Assembly: GCA_932294295.1 (NCBI GenBank)
Contig: OW028584.1
Coordinates: 7,076,407-7,140,406 of the forward strand
DNA length: 64,000 nucleotides
From: Alitta virens
Taxonomy: Eukaryota; Annelida; Polychaeta; Phyllodocida; Nereididae
Reading direction: 5' to 3'
The translations under genes were made by a program, and so were the position numbers. The notes beneath the pieces are model-generated. The model did not search any database, was not told where the DNA came from, and saw only the letters and a program-made list of their open reading frames with translations. How positions within the stretch are numbered: position 1 is the first letter of the stretch; each line of letters opens with the position of its first letter. Of the stretch, positions 41,421 to 52,398 are shown piece after piece.

Positions 41421-41921
41421 TTAGCAGTCATCAATATCGCTTGAGACGTAATCATGCCGTCTAAAAAGGGTGTAATGACCATCAATGGTACACTTGGCCT
41501 TCCTGTATGCTTCCCAAGACACAACCTGTTTGATGTGTTCATCCCCATCTTCATTATGATCATAGTCCTCGTAATCATAGTAGTGAAGGTAGTCCTTAAC
41601 CTTTCTGTCTCTCTTAGGGTGATCCTTGGTAGAATCTTCATCTTCTTCGGAAGATGATGACATAGGATCATCTGACTGTGTACTTGCTATAGTATTGAAA
41701 GCAAAACTCATGACATCTTTGATGACTGGTTCTCGACATAGGAATCTCACGCTGTATAGTGTTTCATTGAAACGCTGGTCACAATCCTCAAATTCCTTAA
41801 AATTGGCTTTACACTGATCTAACGATGTAAATTTATCTGAACTTTCATGGAGAATAAAATGGTGAACTTCTTCTTTGCACTCCTTACTTCCAACAAGTAG
41901 CCATCTGAAAACTGTACCCAT
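41421..41921 (-). CDS. Unknown 166-aa acidic Polinton protein
   Basis: Unrecognised. The N-terminal half is folded-looking (TVFRWLLVGSKECKEEVHHF, with several Cys); the middle is an acidic Ser run (SSSSEEDEDS); the C-terminal half is Tyr/Asp-rich (YLHYYDYEDYDHNEDGDEH) and ends in WEAYRKAKCTIDGHY. It is the outermost gene of the right arm, mirroring the unknown acidic gene at the left end. An overlapping open frame at 41819-42067 could be an alternative 5' exon; I could not decide. No signal peptide. Confidence 0.45.
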   Translation of the reverse strand: MGTVFRWLLVGSKECKEEVHHFILHESSDKFTSLDQCKANFKEFEDCDQRFNETLYSVRFLCREPVIKDVMSFAFNTIASTQSDDPMSSSSEEDEDSTKDHPKRDRKVKDYLHYYDYEDYDHNEDGDEHIKQVVSWEAYRKAKCTIDGHYTLFRRHDYVSSDIDDC

Positions 41922-42215
41922 TGTGTTGTCTGTAGAGTGTCTGTTGTAGTACTGAGCCCTTTCAAGACAGAATGGTAATACACTTGTAACATAAACAACA
42001 CCTCCGTTTTCATTGGTCCTTTGTACAACAAGCTATATTCATATCCAACACTCATTGGTTCTTTCAAAATTCACTGTTCTAAGACAGCTATGCATGTATC
42101 CTTGTTTATTACAACACTGTGCCTTATTTAAAATATATTATCTATATGATTAATTAGTGTAATTAATTACACCTATGTGTATACATGATTCACAGATCCT
42201 TATATAGTACATATA
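41922..42215. promoter_or_regulatory. Right sub-terminal region of Polinton
   Basis: Contains an open minus-strand frame of 82 codons (41819-42067, doubtful) and AT-rich DNA toward the inverted repeat, probably the promoter region of the outermost right gene. Confidence 0.35.
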
Positions 42216-42334
42216 TACATAGCATGGTGGCAGCACCACACATAACTGGCTGATGTGTGGTGGCAGCACCTCACAGTACAACAGTAGCGCCACCTGCTGT
42301 ATGCGTTAGTCTGCATGGTGAAGCCTATACTACT
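42216..42334 (-). repeat. Polinton right terminal inverted repeat
   Basis: Inverted match to 19182-19300 with about three mismatches, ending ...CCTATACTACT at 42334. It also contains the two TGGTGGCAGCACC(T/A)CACA direct repeats seen at the left end. Confidence 0.9.
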
Positions 42335-42340
42335 GTCAAG
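42335..42340. repeat. Polinton target-site duplication, right copy
   Basis: GTCAAG, identical to 19176-19181. The gypsy reverse-transcriptase frame continues directly after it. Confidence 0.92.
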
Positions 42341-43067
42341 AATTGGCCAGAACCCCAAACCCTCCATGAGATTCGTAGTTTTGTGGGATTTGCATCATAC
42401 TATAGAAAGTATGTGCCAAACTTTGCTGCCCTAGCTGCCCCATTGCATGCCCTCATGACTCCCAAGGTCCCTTTCGAGTGACCCTCCGAATGTCAAAGGT
42501 CTTTTGAGGCCCTGATTAAGGCTTTAATCACTGCCCAGTTTTAACTCTTGATACAGATGCTTCTGATCTAGCAATAGGTGGTGTTTTGTCCCAGTAATTG
42601 TGGGAAAAGAACGTGTTATTGCTTATGCATCTCAAGCTCTGTCGACTAGCCAGAAAAATTACTGTACAACTTAAAAGGAACTTTTGGCCGTTGTCCGGAT
42701 GGCCAAGATCTTTAGGCCTTGTCTGTATGGTCAGGGATCAGTGCTTTTAAGAACTGACCACCGTGCCCTTGTTTGGTTGCAGAATTTTAAAGATGCGGAG
42801 GGCATGCTGACCCGTTGGTTGGCATCCTTGGCTGAGTATGATTTCAGAATTGAATACAGGGAGGGTAAAAAGCACAGAAACGCAGATGGTTGTTCTAGAA
42901 TTCCTGTACGAAGGTGTAAGAGAGATGATTGCCCTGATCCAGGGCATGGTGACCAGGGAATGATGGTGGCTCTTGTACAGTGGAAGGCTGACAAGGCCCA
43001 CTTATTGATGAAGCCATGGAAGCAGGTGCCATTGCAGTGCCAGGGACAGGGGGCCAGGGAGAGCTAG
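42341..43067 (+). pseudogene. Gypsy RT end and RNase H
   Basis: RT connection segment (EIRSFVGFASYYRKYVPNF), then RNase H blocks: DTDASDLAIGGVLSQ (Asp), in another frame LLRTDHRALVWLQ (Asp) and REGKKHRNADGCSR (the N-A-D end of gypsy RNase H). Stops and shifts at about 42,480, 42,540 and 42,600-42,680 break the frame. Dead copy. Confidence 0.75.
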
Positions 43068-43429
43068 AGTTGTAGGCAGCGTAGGTGGTATGGTTGAGGG
43101 ATCAGCCAGGGCTGAGACTGTCTCTGTGAGTCAGCCAGTGGTGGCAGTTTCTGAGACCAGCCCTGGGGTGAGCAGTGAGGCATCACCGGAAGTGGTGACT
43201 GCCCCATCGGAAGTGGGTGGCCCTGAACAATCTGAGGTCCTGGGTCCGAACTGGTTGAATGTGTGGACAAGGGAGGAGATTGTGGCTGCCCAAGCTCAGG
43301 ATAGTGTGACTGCTTTGGCCGTGGATTGGCTGAAAGCAGGACAAAGGCCCTCCTATAGTAATATAGCGGATAGACCCGGAAGTGTCAGAGATATTTGGGC
43401 CCAGTACAATTGGTTGCACTTAAAAGCAA

Positions 43430-44150
43430 TTGGTGATCCCTACTAAGTTGAGGCGACAATATTTGAGCAATTGCATACTTCACCGTAGACGGTTCTATTG
43501 GCCAGGGTACAAGGAGGACATTGTCCGGTGGGTTGGATGGTGTGAGAGCTGTAAAAAGCGTAGAGAGGCAGGCAGGAATAGGGTCCCATTACAACAGGTT
43601 CCTGTTGGGATGCCTATGGAGAGAATGGCAGTTGCCATTGTAGGTCCTTTTCCAGTGTTTAAGAGGGGGAATAAGGTCATTGTGGTTATTGCTGATTATT
43701 TCACAAAATGGACAGAGGCTTTTGCCCTACCAAACCAAGAAGCCTACACTGTGGCTGTCTGTTTGGTAACTCAGGTTGTTCTAAGGTATGGAGCCCCATA
43801 TCAGCTTCATAGTGATCAGGGCACCAACTTTGAGTTGTTCCAGGAAATGTGTGAATTTCTTGGCATTGTTAAGACCAGGACGACTGCTTATCACCCCCAG
43901 AGCGATGGTTTAGTGGAAAGGTTCAATAGGTCCTTGCAGGACATGCTCTCTAAGTTGTGTGAATGACTATAGAGATGATTGGGATGATATTTTGCCTTAT
44001 GTCATGTGTGCCTACAGGGCTACGCCCCAGCACTCAACAGGGCTCACCCCTAATAGATTGATGCTTGGGAGAGAAGCCGTCCTGCCTGTTGACCTGTTGT
44101 ATAGTCATGTCCTCCAGGATCAGCCATCTTGTTTGAACGCTGTCGCCTAA
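43430..44150 (+). pseudogene. Gypsy integrase, first catalytic Asp lost
   Basis: The zinc-binding end (FYWPGYKEDIVRWVGWCESC) is followed by the core: MAVAIVGPFP, ADYFTKWTEAF, HSDQGTNFE (second Asp) and YHPQSDGLVERFNRSL (Glu). In gypsy integrases an Asp normally precedes the (I/V)GP(F/L)P motif; here that position is Ala, so the enzyme would be inactive. The frame breaks again near 43,960 before the DDWDDILPYVMCAYR block. Confidence 0.75.
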
Positions 44151-44219
44151 AACTGCAGAAATCAGCTCTGAATCAGGCGATTGTCCAGCAATCAGTCTCA
44201 TTAACCTGGAGACTGGGTT

Positions 44220-44918
44220 TTGCTGTTTTATCCGCCCCTGGCTAGGCAGAAACTTAGTTTGAAGTTTTTAGGTCCCTACAGGGTGGTGAAGAAAGTGGGG
44301 GAGGTTAATTATGAAATTGTGGCTCCTGCCACTGGGAAATCTCGAATTGTGCACATTAATCAGCTCAAGTCGTACCTGGCTGAAGTATGTGAGGCTGATG
44401 TAGCTAGAATTCCTGATTTGCCCTTGACTGACCCATACAGAGACCCTTTTCTCTATGATGAGCGACAGAATGACCCCCTCTCTGAAAAAGGGCAGGATCC
44501 GCCTCTGACGCGATCTGGGGAAACGCGAGATGGTGTACTTCGGAGTGCAGTGAGGCCAGCAGCAGCATCCTCTGATCACGTGATGCTGGGAAATGATGCG
44601 GCGCCCCCAAACGCTGATGCAGCGCCATCTACCCACGTGGGTACAGGCCACAGAGAAGCGCCCAGGTTGACTCCAGCAAACCGCATGGAATGTGGCGGGA
44701 AAATGGCGTCATTCTGGCCGGCTGAGGATTCCAGACTGAATCCTGAGGCTGAGCCCTTTATTGCAAAGAGGCTGAGACAGCCACCTGACAGTATTGAAGG
44801 GGGACAAAAACTAAACAATAAAAGGGCACACTGTCCACACTCACTCCTTCTAACTCGTGACCACACAACTCAAATCACTCTATCACACTTAGTTTGGGGA
44901 ACTAGTGCTCAAAGGTAG
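44220..44918 (+). pseudogene. Gypsy integrase C-terminal module and tail
   Basis: The GPY/F-type module (KFLGPYRVVKKVGEVNYEI, HINQLKSYL) identifies it as the end of a gypsy integrase, followed by a ~170-residue low-complexity Pro/Ser/Ala/Asp tail without known domain. The upstream linker is frameshifted at about 44,150-44,220. Confidence 0.65.
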
Positions 44919-45333
44919 TCGCTTGGCTAGTGGAGGCACAGGGATCGCTGGTAATAGCGGTGTGCTGATGGCTGTGTCATAACTCAACTCATGTGTATAA
45001 TCTTAATCATGTATTCTGAGAAGTGTTACATTTGCACATAAATATACAGTGGCCCACATTTAAGTGCTGCCAGCACTGAGCAAGGGTATGTTCCTATCAA
45101 TCAAAAGACACCTACCTGGTTGCATTATAGTTGTTGCCTGTTGTTGCCTGTTGTTGCCTGAGTGCTGTCAGCTGATGATGTCCAACCCATTGCCAAAGAC
45201 TATGCTATCTGCCAATTACCCATTCTAAGTGACATGGAGCTGCCTCACTCTCTCTCTGAACTCTCTGGCTTCACTTGACTGATCAACTCGCCAACTCCAA
45301 GTCATCTGCTCGACTGCAACTCATGGACTGCCC
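44919..45333. other. Non-coding, possible gypsy 3' LTR remnant
   Basis: No ORF. It may include the remainder of the gypsy 3' LTR; ends cannot be set without the 5' copy. Contains a TGTTGCCTGT triplication at about 45,131-45,160. Confidence 0.35.
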
Positions 45334-45449
45334 TGCTTGGAGACCTCTCCTAGACTGACTTGCTTGGGGTCCTCTCCTAGACTGACTTGCTTGGAGATCT
45401 CTTCTAGACTGATTTGCTTGGAGTCCTCTCCTAGACTGACTTGCTTGGG
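45334..45449. repeat. 27-bp minisatellite, four units
   Basis: Units begin TGCTTGG and continue with CTCTCCTAGACTGACT, at 45334, 45361, 45388 and 45415, plus a partial fifth at 45442. Confidence 0.9.
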
Positions 45450-45740
45450 CATGCCCCAGCCCTAACTAATCCCTGTAATCACCCAATCCCAGACTGCCAC
45501 TACAGCAGCCACTGGCCACGTGGTCCAGTCAGCCTATGGATGAATCCCAAGTCACCCAGAGGAAATGATGTGGACCAGTGCTGGAATGTGGGGAATCCCC
45601 AATTTCTAGGAAAGCTCATTACTTCCTACAGTGCAGAGCCCTAAAGTTGTGCAGCACACTGATCACAGTGATCTGAACCCATCCCTGCTACTCCAGTCTC
45701 TCACACTGGAACCCAATCCCACATAAGGACATCCCACTTC

Positions 45741-46095
45741 TATCTACTGCTGCTCGCACCAGCTTCCCCCCTTCCCCATGTCATCTCATCATGACATCTC
45801 CAACCCCAATCCATAACTCAAGTGCAGGATCTCTTGTCCACTGCACCTGAATCCCAACTCCCACAACTATCTACTGCTGCTCACACCAGCTTCCCCCTTT
45901 CCCCATGTCATCTCATCATGACATTAGCCCTAATAAATATGGGCACTCACACTAGTGCACCTTAGTGGAGCTGAACCCAGAACATCAGGTGCAGGACCTC
46001 TAGTCCACTGCACCTGGAACCCAATCCCCAACAACTATCTACTGCTGCTCGCACCAGCTTCCCCCATTCCCCATGTCATCTCATCATGACATCTC
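45741..46095. repeat. Three-copy CT-rich repeat
   Basis: Copies starting TATCTACTGCTGCTC at 45741, 45868 and 46036, each continuing through ACCAGCTTCCCCC and CATGTCATCTCATCATGACAT; spacing 127 and 168 bp. No gene. Confidence 0.8.
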
Positions 46096-47309
46096 CGAAC
46101 CCCACATCGAACACATTCCTCATCAACCCCCAATACTATCAACACATAAAGACATATCAGACCAGAGTGATCCAGCTGCACCTCTAGCAGGACTCATAAC
46201 AAGTGATGCCTAAACATAATTATTATCAATTAATTATATATGGAGGCCCTAAAGACCCATGGCCTTTGAATCCAAGGGCTAGGCTATTTTACCCCTTTTT
46301 CTCTTAGTCATCTTGAAGTCAGCTGACAGCTCCCACATGGCTGGTCCAGGCAATCTGCAACACCCTCTTCTAGTGTTTACAAACAAACTTTACCATTGCA
46401 CTCCTGCTAGGATGCAATATCCACCAAACTTTGTCAAACTAATTTGTGCACCTTGCTCAGCACTAAACAACATTAATAAGTAACTACAAATCGATTATTA
46501 CAAAATCAGGTACCTAGTGGGCAATCATTTTCATTGTTACATTAGTTTTACAATTGATATTTCCAAATGTCTATAAAATTTCTTTGATAATTCCAGTTGA
46601 CTGAGGCCAAATGCCAGCGCGGTTTTAAGTCCGACTCGATGGTCCGGGTCTGCACAGTTTTCGATTCGGTCAGATAGGGGGCTCCGACGCAATCAGTCCG
46701 GAAGTCCAGTCCTGGTGTTTCCATGACCGCATACTATTACGCTGCTTGTTGTATGGGTCCCAGTGTCCGTCCTCATCGCGGTTCCTTACTCTGTTCCAGT
46801 GTCGCAACTTCCTTGATGATTCCACTCTGGAGGTTTCTTTCTTTCTCTGACCACTTGTTAGGCCAGTGTGAGTGGTTCAAGCACCTACTTCGTTCAGCAC
46901 AATTCCCACTCACTCTGGCTCGGTAGTCCGCTTTCTTCTCACTCCACCTGTCAAGGAACATCTCGAGCGCTATATTGTGGATTTAAGGTACCGCAATGCA
47001 CGCCTGCAGATATTATCGTATGTATCTTCTAGACTGGAACTTTATGTGACTCGTGTCCCAGTTAGAATCGTTTCCTTCCTCAAGCTGCATTGTTGGCTCA
47101 TTGTTTTTCAATCCTTCATGCTCCCGGTTGTGGCTCCATTTTCCGTTCCTTTAGGACTTTCTCCGGTCCGTGTTATAGCAGGCATCAGATAATTATTTGC
47201 TGAAACACTTGCAAAATTTTGATTAGTATCCCTCCCCCCGTACATTTCATTACGTATTTATTTGAAATCATTCTTCTAATCAACATTTCTAAACAGGTTC
47301 CAGCCCACT
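46096..47309. other. Non-coding stretch
   Basis: No coding frame with recognisable motifs. Open frames at 46,723-47,192 (+) show no domain or composition support. Confidence 0.4.
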
Positions 47310-47630
47310 GGTACCTTTGTCATGGTTGAACAAGTGATTATATGGCTTAAATAAATGCGATAATAGTGATAATAAAAAGAACTACTAAGTCTAAAGCACT
47401 GCATCCCCAGTACACATATGGGGCACACCTTTAAGTGTGATAATTAAAAGAATTACTAAGTCTAAAGCATCAGTAAGACTCTGGTGCCTCATCTGGTGTG
47501 CTTCTTTGTCATGTTTAAAGAGGTGATTATATGGCTTAATTAAATGCAATAATAGTGATAATTTAAAGAACTACTAAGTCTAAAGCACTGCATCCCCAAT
47601 ACACAAGTGGGGCAAAACTGTTTAATTGTG
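47310..47630. repeat. Two-copy ~190-bp direct repeat
   Basis: Copies at about 47,310-47,440 and 47,498-47,630 share GTGATTATATGGCTTAA, AATAGTGATAAT and CTAAGTCTAAAGCACTGCA blocks in order; an extra partial copy of the TACTAAGTCTAAAGCA block lies between them. Confidence 0.75.
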
Positions 47631-48632
47631 ACAATTATCAAATAATAGTAATAGGATTTAAACTTCTATACTAACAACACTATGAATCATTTTGCGCTCG
47701 TGATGACGCCCGCACATCTGTGACAAACGTTCCCCAGAGGCCACCGCCTCCAACTGTGGGCGATTGTGGCGCAAAATGCCGGTCAATTAGCCATCCAACC
47801 ACCTTAGTAGAATGATGGCTCCTACTTCACTACTTATTTTTATTCTAACTCAACTGGCATAACCAAGACTTGCTTGTTCTGCCAGGGGAATCACAAGAAG
47901 ACCAAGAAATGCTGGCTCTGAGGACTGGTGATTGCATTCTCCAATTCCGTCAGGGTGGGTTGGGTACTGGCCAGGGCCAGTAATCTGATTCTGTATGAAA
48001 TTTTATCATTTAATGTGGCCCGAGAGGCCTTTGTCTCGAGGGACTCCTCCCCCAAACTTCCAAGCTAACAAAAAATCCTGCATCAACAGTCTGCCTAATA
48101 AGAAAAAAAAAATTATAATTTTTGCTCCAAATTAATTTATATTTTTTTTATTTTTCAAAGGGGGTCCAAGCCATCTACAAGCTTATTAGTGTGTGTTGGG
48201 AAGCCGTATGTTAGATCTATTAGTCGATTAAGGTCTACTTATTGGATTAACATCAAGACTAATTACATCGGAGACAGCTCCGACCAGCATGCAGTAGCGG
48301 ATTTAAGTTCGCACCATTTAAATTTAAAGACAGGGCTCCACATTAAATACAATAAGTCACCATTTCGTGGTCAGGTATCTTCCTAAAGTCTAAACACTCT
48401 AAGCGCCTTTATAATTTACAAGTAACCCTATCAAAAATAATTGCCGTGGCTTTGACATTGTCACTTGCTGATAAGACAACTAAATTGGGAGTAACCAATA
48501 AGAAACACACATTGCTTTTTATGGTAATTTCGGTGGGGTTCTTCCCCAGACCACTGGCCTGGCAAGCCAATCAAGGACTTAATATCAAGTCCCCTGTCGG
48601 AAGATCACTGATTTGTTTTTATGATAGGTGGG
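47631..48632. other. Non-coding stretch
   Basis: No gene recognised. Mixed unique sequence, including open frames without support. Confidence 0.4.
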
Positions 48633-49320
48633 GCACAACGTGGTATTCCCAAGAAATCATGCATCCATTTTTGGTTGGCCCGCCTTACTGGAGGGTTAGA
48701 ATGCCTCGGATTTGTCATAGACCCAAGAAGTTACCTTTTATTATAAATTAAGGGAGTATAGGCGTGTTTGGTCTGCAAGACACATTTGGTCTGCAAGACA
48801 CACTAAGAGGAAGAGAGGAACAAAAAATAAAAATAAAATAAACTCTATATATCTATGTTGCATTACTTAGCTAGGCTATAGCGATTAATTTAGGCACAAC
48901 GTGGTATTCACAAGAGATAATGCATACATGTGGGCCACTCGGGTTTGTCATAAACCCAAGAAATTACCTTTTATTATAAATTAAGAGAGTATATGCATGT
49001 TTGGTCTGCCAAACACACTAAGAGGAAGAGAAAAACAAAAAAAATAAAAAATAATAAGATCTATGTATCTATGTTGCATTACTTAGCTAGGCTATAGCGA
49101 TTAATTTAGGCACAACGTGGTATTCACAAGAAGTAATGCATTCATGTGGGCCACTCGGGTTTGTCATAAACCCAAGAAATTACCCCCCTTTTTTTTTTTT
49201 TTTTTTTGAGTATAGGCATGTTTGGTCTGCCAAACCCAATAAGAGCAAGAAAGATAAAGTAAAATAAAATCTATATATCTATGCTGCATTACCTAACTAG
49301 GCTATAGCTATTAATTTATG
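48633..49320. repeat. Satellite-like tandem array, ~216-260-bp unit
   Basis: Three units begin GCACAACGTGGTATTC (48633, 48894, 49110) and contain GGTTTGTCATA(A/G)ACCCAAG, GTTTGGTCTGC, a purine-rich AAAATAAA segment and CTAGGCTATAGC. The first unit is expanded by a local duplication of ACACATTTGGTCTGCAAG. Confidence 0.85.
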
Positions 49321-50115
49321 CAAAAATGATCAACAAGTGGGAACTGTGGAGCATTGCGGTGCCACTTTACGACCCCATGACTAACACTTACTGTCCGACC
49401 TAACCATTGGTCTTTTTCTAGGACAGCACAAGGATTTGGCAATCAAAATCATGGACTGGTCATTTACTCTGTCGCATCAAGCAGGTAATGCCCGTTCTGC
49501 CGGTAGATCTTATTACCAGGCTGTTAATTTGATGAGAATCACAAGGGCTAAGCCCTGTTTAACAATAACCAAGTCCGCAATTTGTCGCAGCGTCTACGGT
49601 GGCTCGAGTAGGATTTCCCATATTCAGGCGCCACATGATCCAATCTAGGTCCAATCGTCTTTACCAGTTCCAAGTTGGGCATCGGCTGCTGGGCCGGCAA
49701 GGTCAAGCTACTTCAGGGTCACCTTACCAATGCAGGCCCACGCCAGTCATGCTTCCGCTGGGGGTGCGCTGTAGGCGGCCTATATTTGCTGATGTGGTTA
49801 ATTGTCTTTCCGCCAGATGTCGTCACTGTGCACTTCAACCATGTGGTTTTGTTGATGCTGCTGCAGAGGTATCAAGGGGGGGGGGGGTGTCACCGATTTA
49901 CTTATGCATATCAATGTCATGGGAGGAGCTTGTTCATGTCTAAAATTAGACAGTGACAATCTCATGATGCTGATGCCAAGGTGTCAAATCATTTTATAAA
50001 AAAAATTGATTCTCTCATACTAATCAGCTACTTAGACACTATTTAGATACTTAGACATATTAGCTAACGAGGCTTAATCCAACTACAATTTTATAATGAC
50101 CACTGATGGCTCACC
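49321..50115. other. Non-coding stretch downstream of envelope-like gene
   Basis: No gene supported; it lies 3' of the minus-strand envelope-like gene and could contain its 3' LTR, but no LTR ends were recognised. Contains a poly-G run near 49,876. Confidence 0.35.
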
Positions 50116-52398
50116 CTATGGTTGAGTAATGGCGAGTTGACCATTTCCAGTTTGTGTGGTGCTGGAGGGATCGGTCGAAGAAGCTTCTGGCTGGGTGCTC
50201 TTAAATGCACTTAATGTGTAACCAATGTTGTAATCATCAATGGCCCAGAGTCGCATTGCAGGCTTATCTGCGCAGATCTTTCTAACCTGATTTCGTAACA
50301 AGAGGGGGACCTTTGCTATTTGGGGTAGAGTCAAGTTTAGATAACCTGTGTTTATTGAGGCGGGGCCTGTTCCACTTACAATAAACACTATGTGCCAGCC
50401 CCATAAGTATCTTTTAAGCTCCATAAATGAGGCTATGGCATTGTGTGGCAGGGTCAGATGCTGCAGAGTTGAGTGGATTGATGCCACTGGGAGCATTGCA
50501 CGATAAAGACCATTTGTCATTTCCAAGTACAGACTAATTTTTGGGTATGAATTAAATTCCGGGTTGGTGAGTCTGGGTGCTGATACCGCGCCCAGTTTCT
50601 TCCAAGTGATACGCAATGCCCACACTAAAAAGTAAAGAGCGATCGCGACGGCAAGAGTAAATAGAGCCTGATAACTAAATTTCTCTATATCGTGCAAGTC
50701 CCCACAGGCCGCAGCAGCTGCCCCTTTAGCCTTGGTCATAAATAGAGTAGTTAGTAAATTGTTTGTTGAGCTGATTCTGACACAAGCAAAGATCATAGCC
50801 ACCCAACTGAGCGTTCCCAGTATACCAAGGCCCATCGTAACCCAAAGCCCTTGGTTACCAGAAACCCAAGAAAATTCAACCCGCGGTCCTTTGGTTGTGC
50901 ATGTAACAGGCCTAAAATTGGCCGCAGAGACCTGCATTGCTGCCAGTAACTCTTTGAGGGGCACCCCTTCATCTACCTCATCCTGTCCATACGAGGGCAT
51001 GACTTGAGATATGTTTATTTTAGTGGTTGGGTCTACCGACCAATCAATTTCACCTTCATCATTTGTCTCGGGATCCTCAAACTGACTAAAAGCAATTTCT
51101 GCTATGGGGTTATCTATTTCAATTACAGGGGGCAGTTCAGGCAGGGAGGACATGCAAAATTGTCGCTGGATAAATGCATGGCGACTAGTGAGGTCACAGT
51201 TGCAAAAGACTGATGAGTTCATTGTTACAAAAAAGAGGTTTTTAAACTCAAATGGCTGTGACTCTGTCTGGCACTTTAATTGGTAGGGCTCCTGTAAACC
51301 ACTTAACAGTACTTTCTCGCCCACCTGGATTGCCTTAGGGTTAGGCAGGCGTTTTGTTAGGTAATTCACATCGCAAAGTTCATAAATGTCATCACTTGAG
51401 GCCCCATAGTAGATCGCCGACATGCAAGACTGTCTTGATTTTCTAATTTCTACAAGGTGAAATGGGCATCTCAATTTTGTGTCATCTTGATATCTACTGC
51501 ATCTATCTACCATTCCTGATGTTAGCATAACATAGTAGTCACCCTGAAAAGCGATATATGGGGTGGGGGCAATGATCTGGGTATAGGAAGCCTCCTTAAT
51601 GAGATGGCCTTCCTCACCAGGTCGTTTGCTAATTTCCACTGGAACAGGTATGGTATCTATCGAGTACAAGGTCATGGGCTTAGCATTGCGCCTAATTACA
51701 GGCAGCGGGATTTGATAAACAAGCATAGCTCGCCTAGGATCAGTCAAGACTAACACAGAATCTCTCCTGTAGATCTCGTCAACAGTCTCTAAATCAATTT
51801 TGTAATCAGGCATCCAATCATATAGTTGATCTGATGTCTGCTCTATCAGTCTTTTTAATTTTAGAGGACCAAGGAGTGACGGAGTCAGGCGCCCCCTGTG
51901 GAGGGTTGTCACGGCAGTTGTCATTAAATTAAAAGCATTGATAAGGGATCGGTAATTATCCAGATTAGCAAGATGGAGACGATGGAGAGTGACTGATAAA
52001 TCAGCCACCACTTTTACGGCTACTAGTTTTTGTGTTACGTTATTAATTTTTGCATCGATCTGTTTGATCATTCGCACAAACTCGTTCTGTGTCCTATTCA
52101 ATTCATCATGCATCCTGCTAACCCTCCTGGCTGTCATATTATGTAACTCATTGTTATGGTAAGCATAAGTAGCGAGGCTCTGCCTAATGGCAATGATTTC
52201 ATCACTGTTGGCATCTATTCTGCCCTCTAGTAATTTCAACCCACCTTTCAAATCAGAAACTCGTTTATGTTCGATTAGGTTAGAGGCCAACTTTGTGGCG
52301 CCACTTAAGAGCAGCGGCCCCAGAGTGGACAGCATCATTACCAAAAATCTTCTAATTCTTTTGACTGGTTCTTTCAGTCTTAACCCCGGTGAAACCAT
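50116..52398 (-). pseudogene. Envelope-like glycoprotein, membrane-anchored (C-terminal) part
   Basis: A 760-codon open frame. It starts after a basic motif (KRIRR) followed by a hydrophobic FLVMMLSTLGPLLLSGATK stretch like a fusion peptide, then a long helical, coiled-coil-like region (residues ~35-130), a Cys-rich central domain (DRCSRYQ, RQSCMSAIYYG, ELCDVNYL, VFCNCDL), and two membrane segments (WVTMGLGILGTLSWVAMIFA near 515-540; YQALFTLAVAIALYFLVWAL near 573-600), then a ~150-residue tail. The layout resembles the F-type/errantivirus envelope, but similarity is at the level of architecture. The frame joins the upstream part only through a shift at about 52,390, so it is broken or uses an unseen splice. 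It lies downstream of a retroviral integrase on the same strand. Confidence 0.5.

Larger units (their letters stand above)
19182..42334. mobile_element. Complete Polinton/Maverick (adintovirus-like) element, 23,153 bp
   Basis: It starts AGTAGTATAGG and ends with the complement CCTATACTACT, i.e. the AGT...ACT termini expected of Polintons, with inverted repeats and a 6-bp target duplication. It encodes protein-primed DNA polymerase B, retroviral-type integrase, packaging ATPase, major and minor jelly-roll capsid proteins and several small virion-type proteins. The left-arm genes (+) and right-arm genes (-) converge on a central non-coding zone. Most right-arm genes are intact; the polymerase gene is not. 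Such elements sit at the border between transposon and integrated virus. Whether this one makes particles cannot be told from sequence. Confidence 0.95.
42335..44918 (+). mobile_element. Ty3/gypsy retrotransposon, right part
   Basis: Continuation of the element at 17,642-19,181: end of RT, RNase H, integrase and C-terminal pol. No LTR could be delimited because the 5' LTR is missing; AATAAA at about 44,817 and the region 44,800-45,060 are candidates for the 3' LTR. Confidence 0.85.

Noticed and set aside
41819..42067. 82-codon minus-strand frame at the right end of the Polinton
   Set aside because: It overlaps the better-supported 166-aa gene in another frame; no splice link could be shown. 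Kept only as an alternative 5' exon.
46723..47192. Plus-strand open frames of 67 and 106 codons
   Set aside because: No motif, low-complexity composition and no splice or promoter support.
45334..49320. CRISPR-like array
   Set aside because: The repeats are long, diverged and directly adjacent or irregularly spaced in a eukaryotic, transposon-rich context; no cas-like gene is present.
49436..49956. Overlapping plus-strand frames of 70-114 codons
   Set aside because: Three frames are open over the same DNA with no conserved motif; typical of chance in a locally GC-richer segment.
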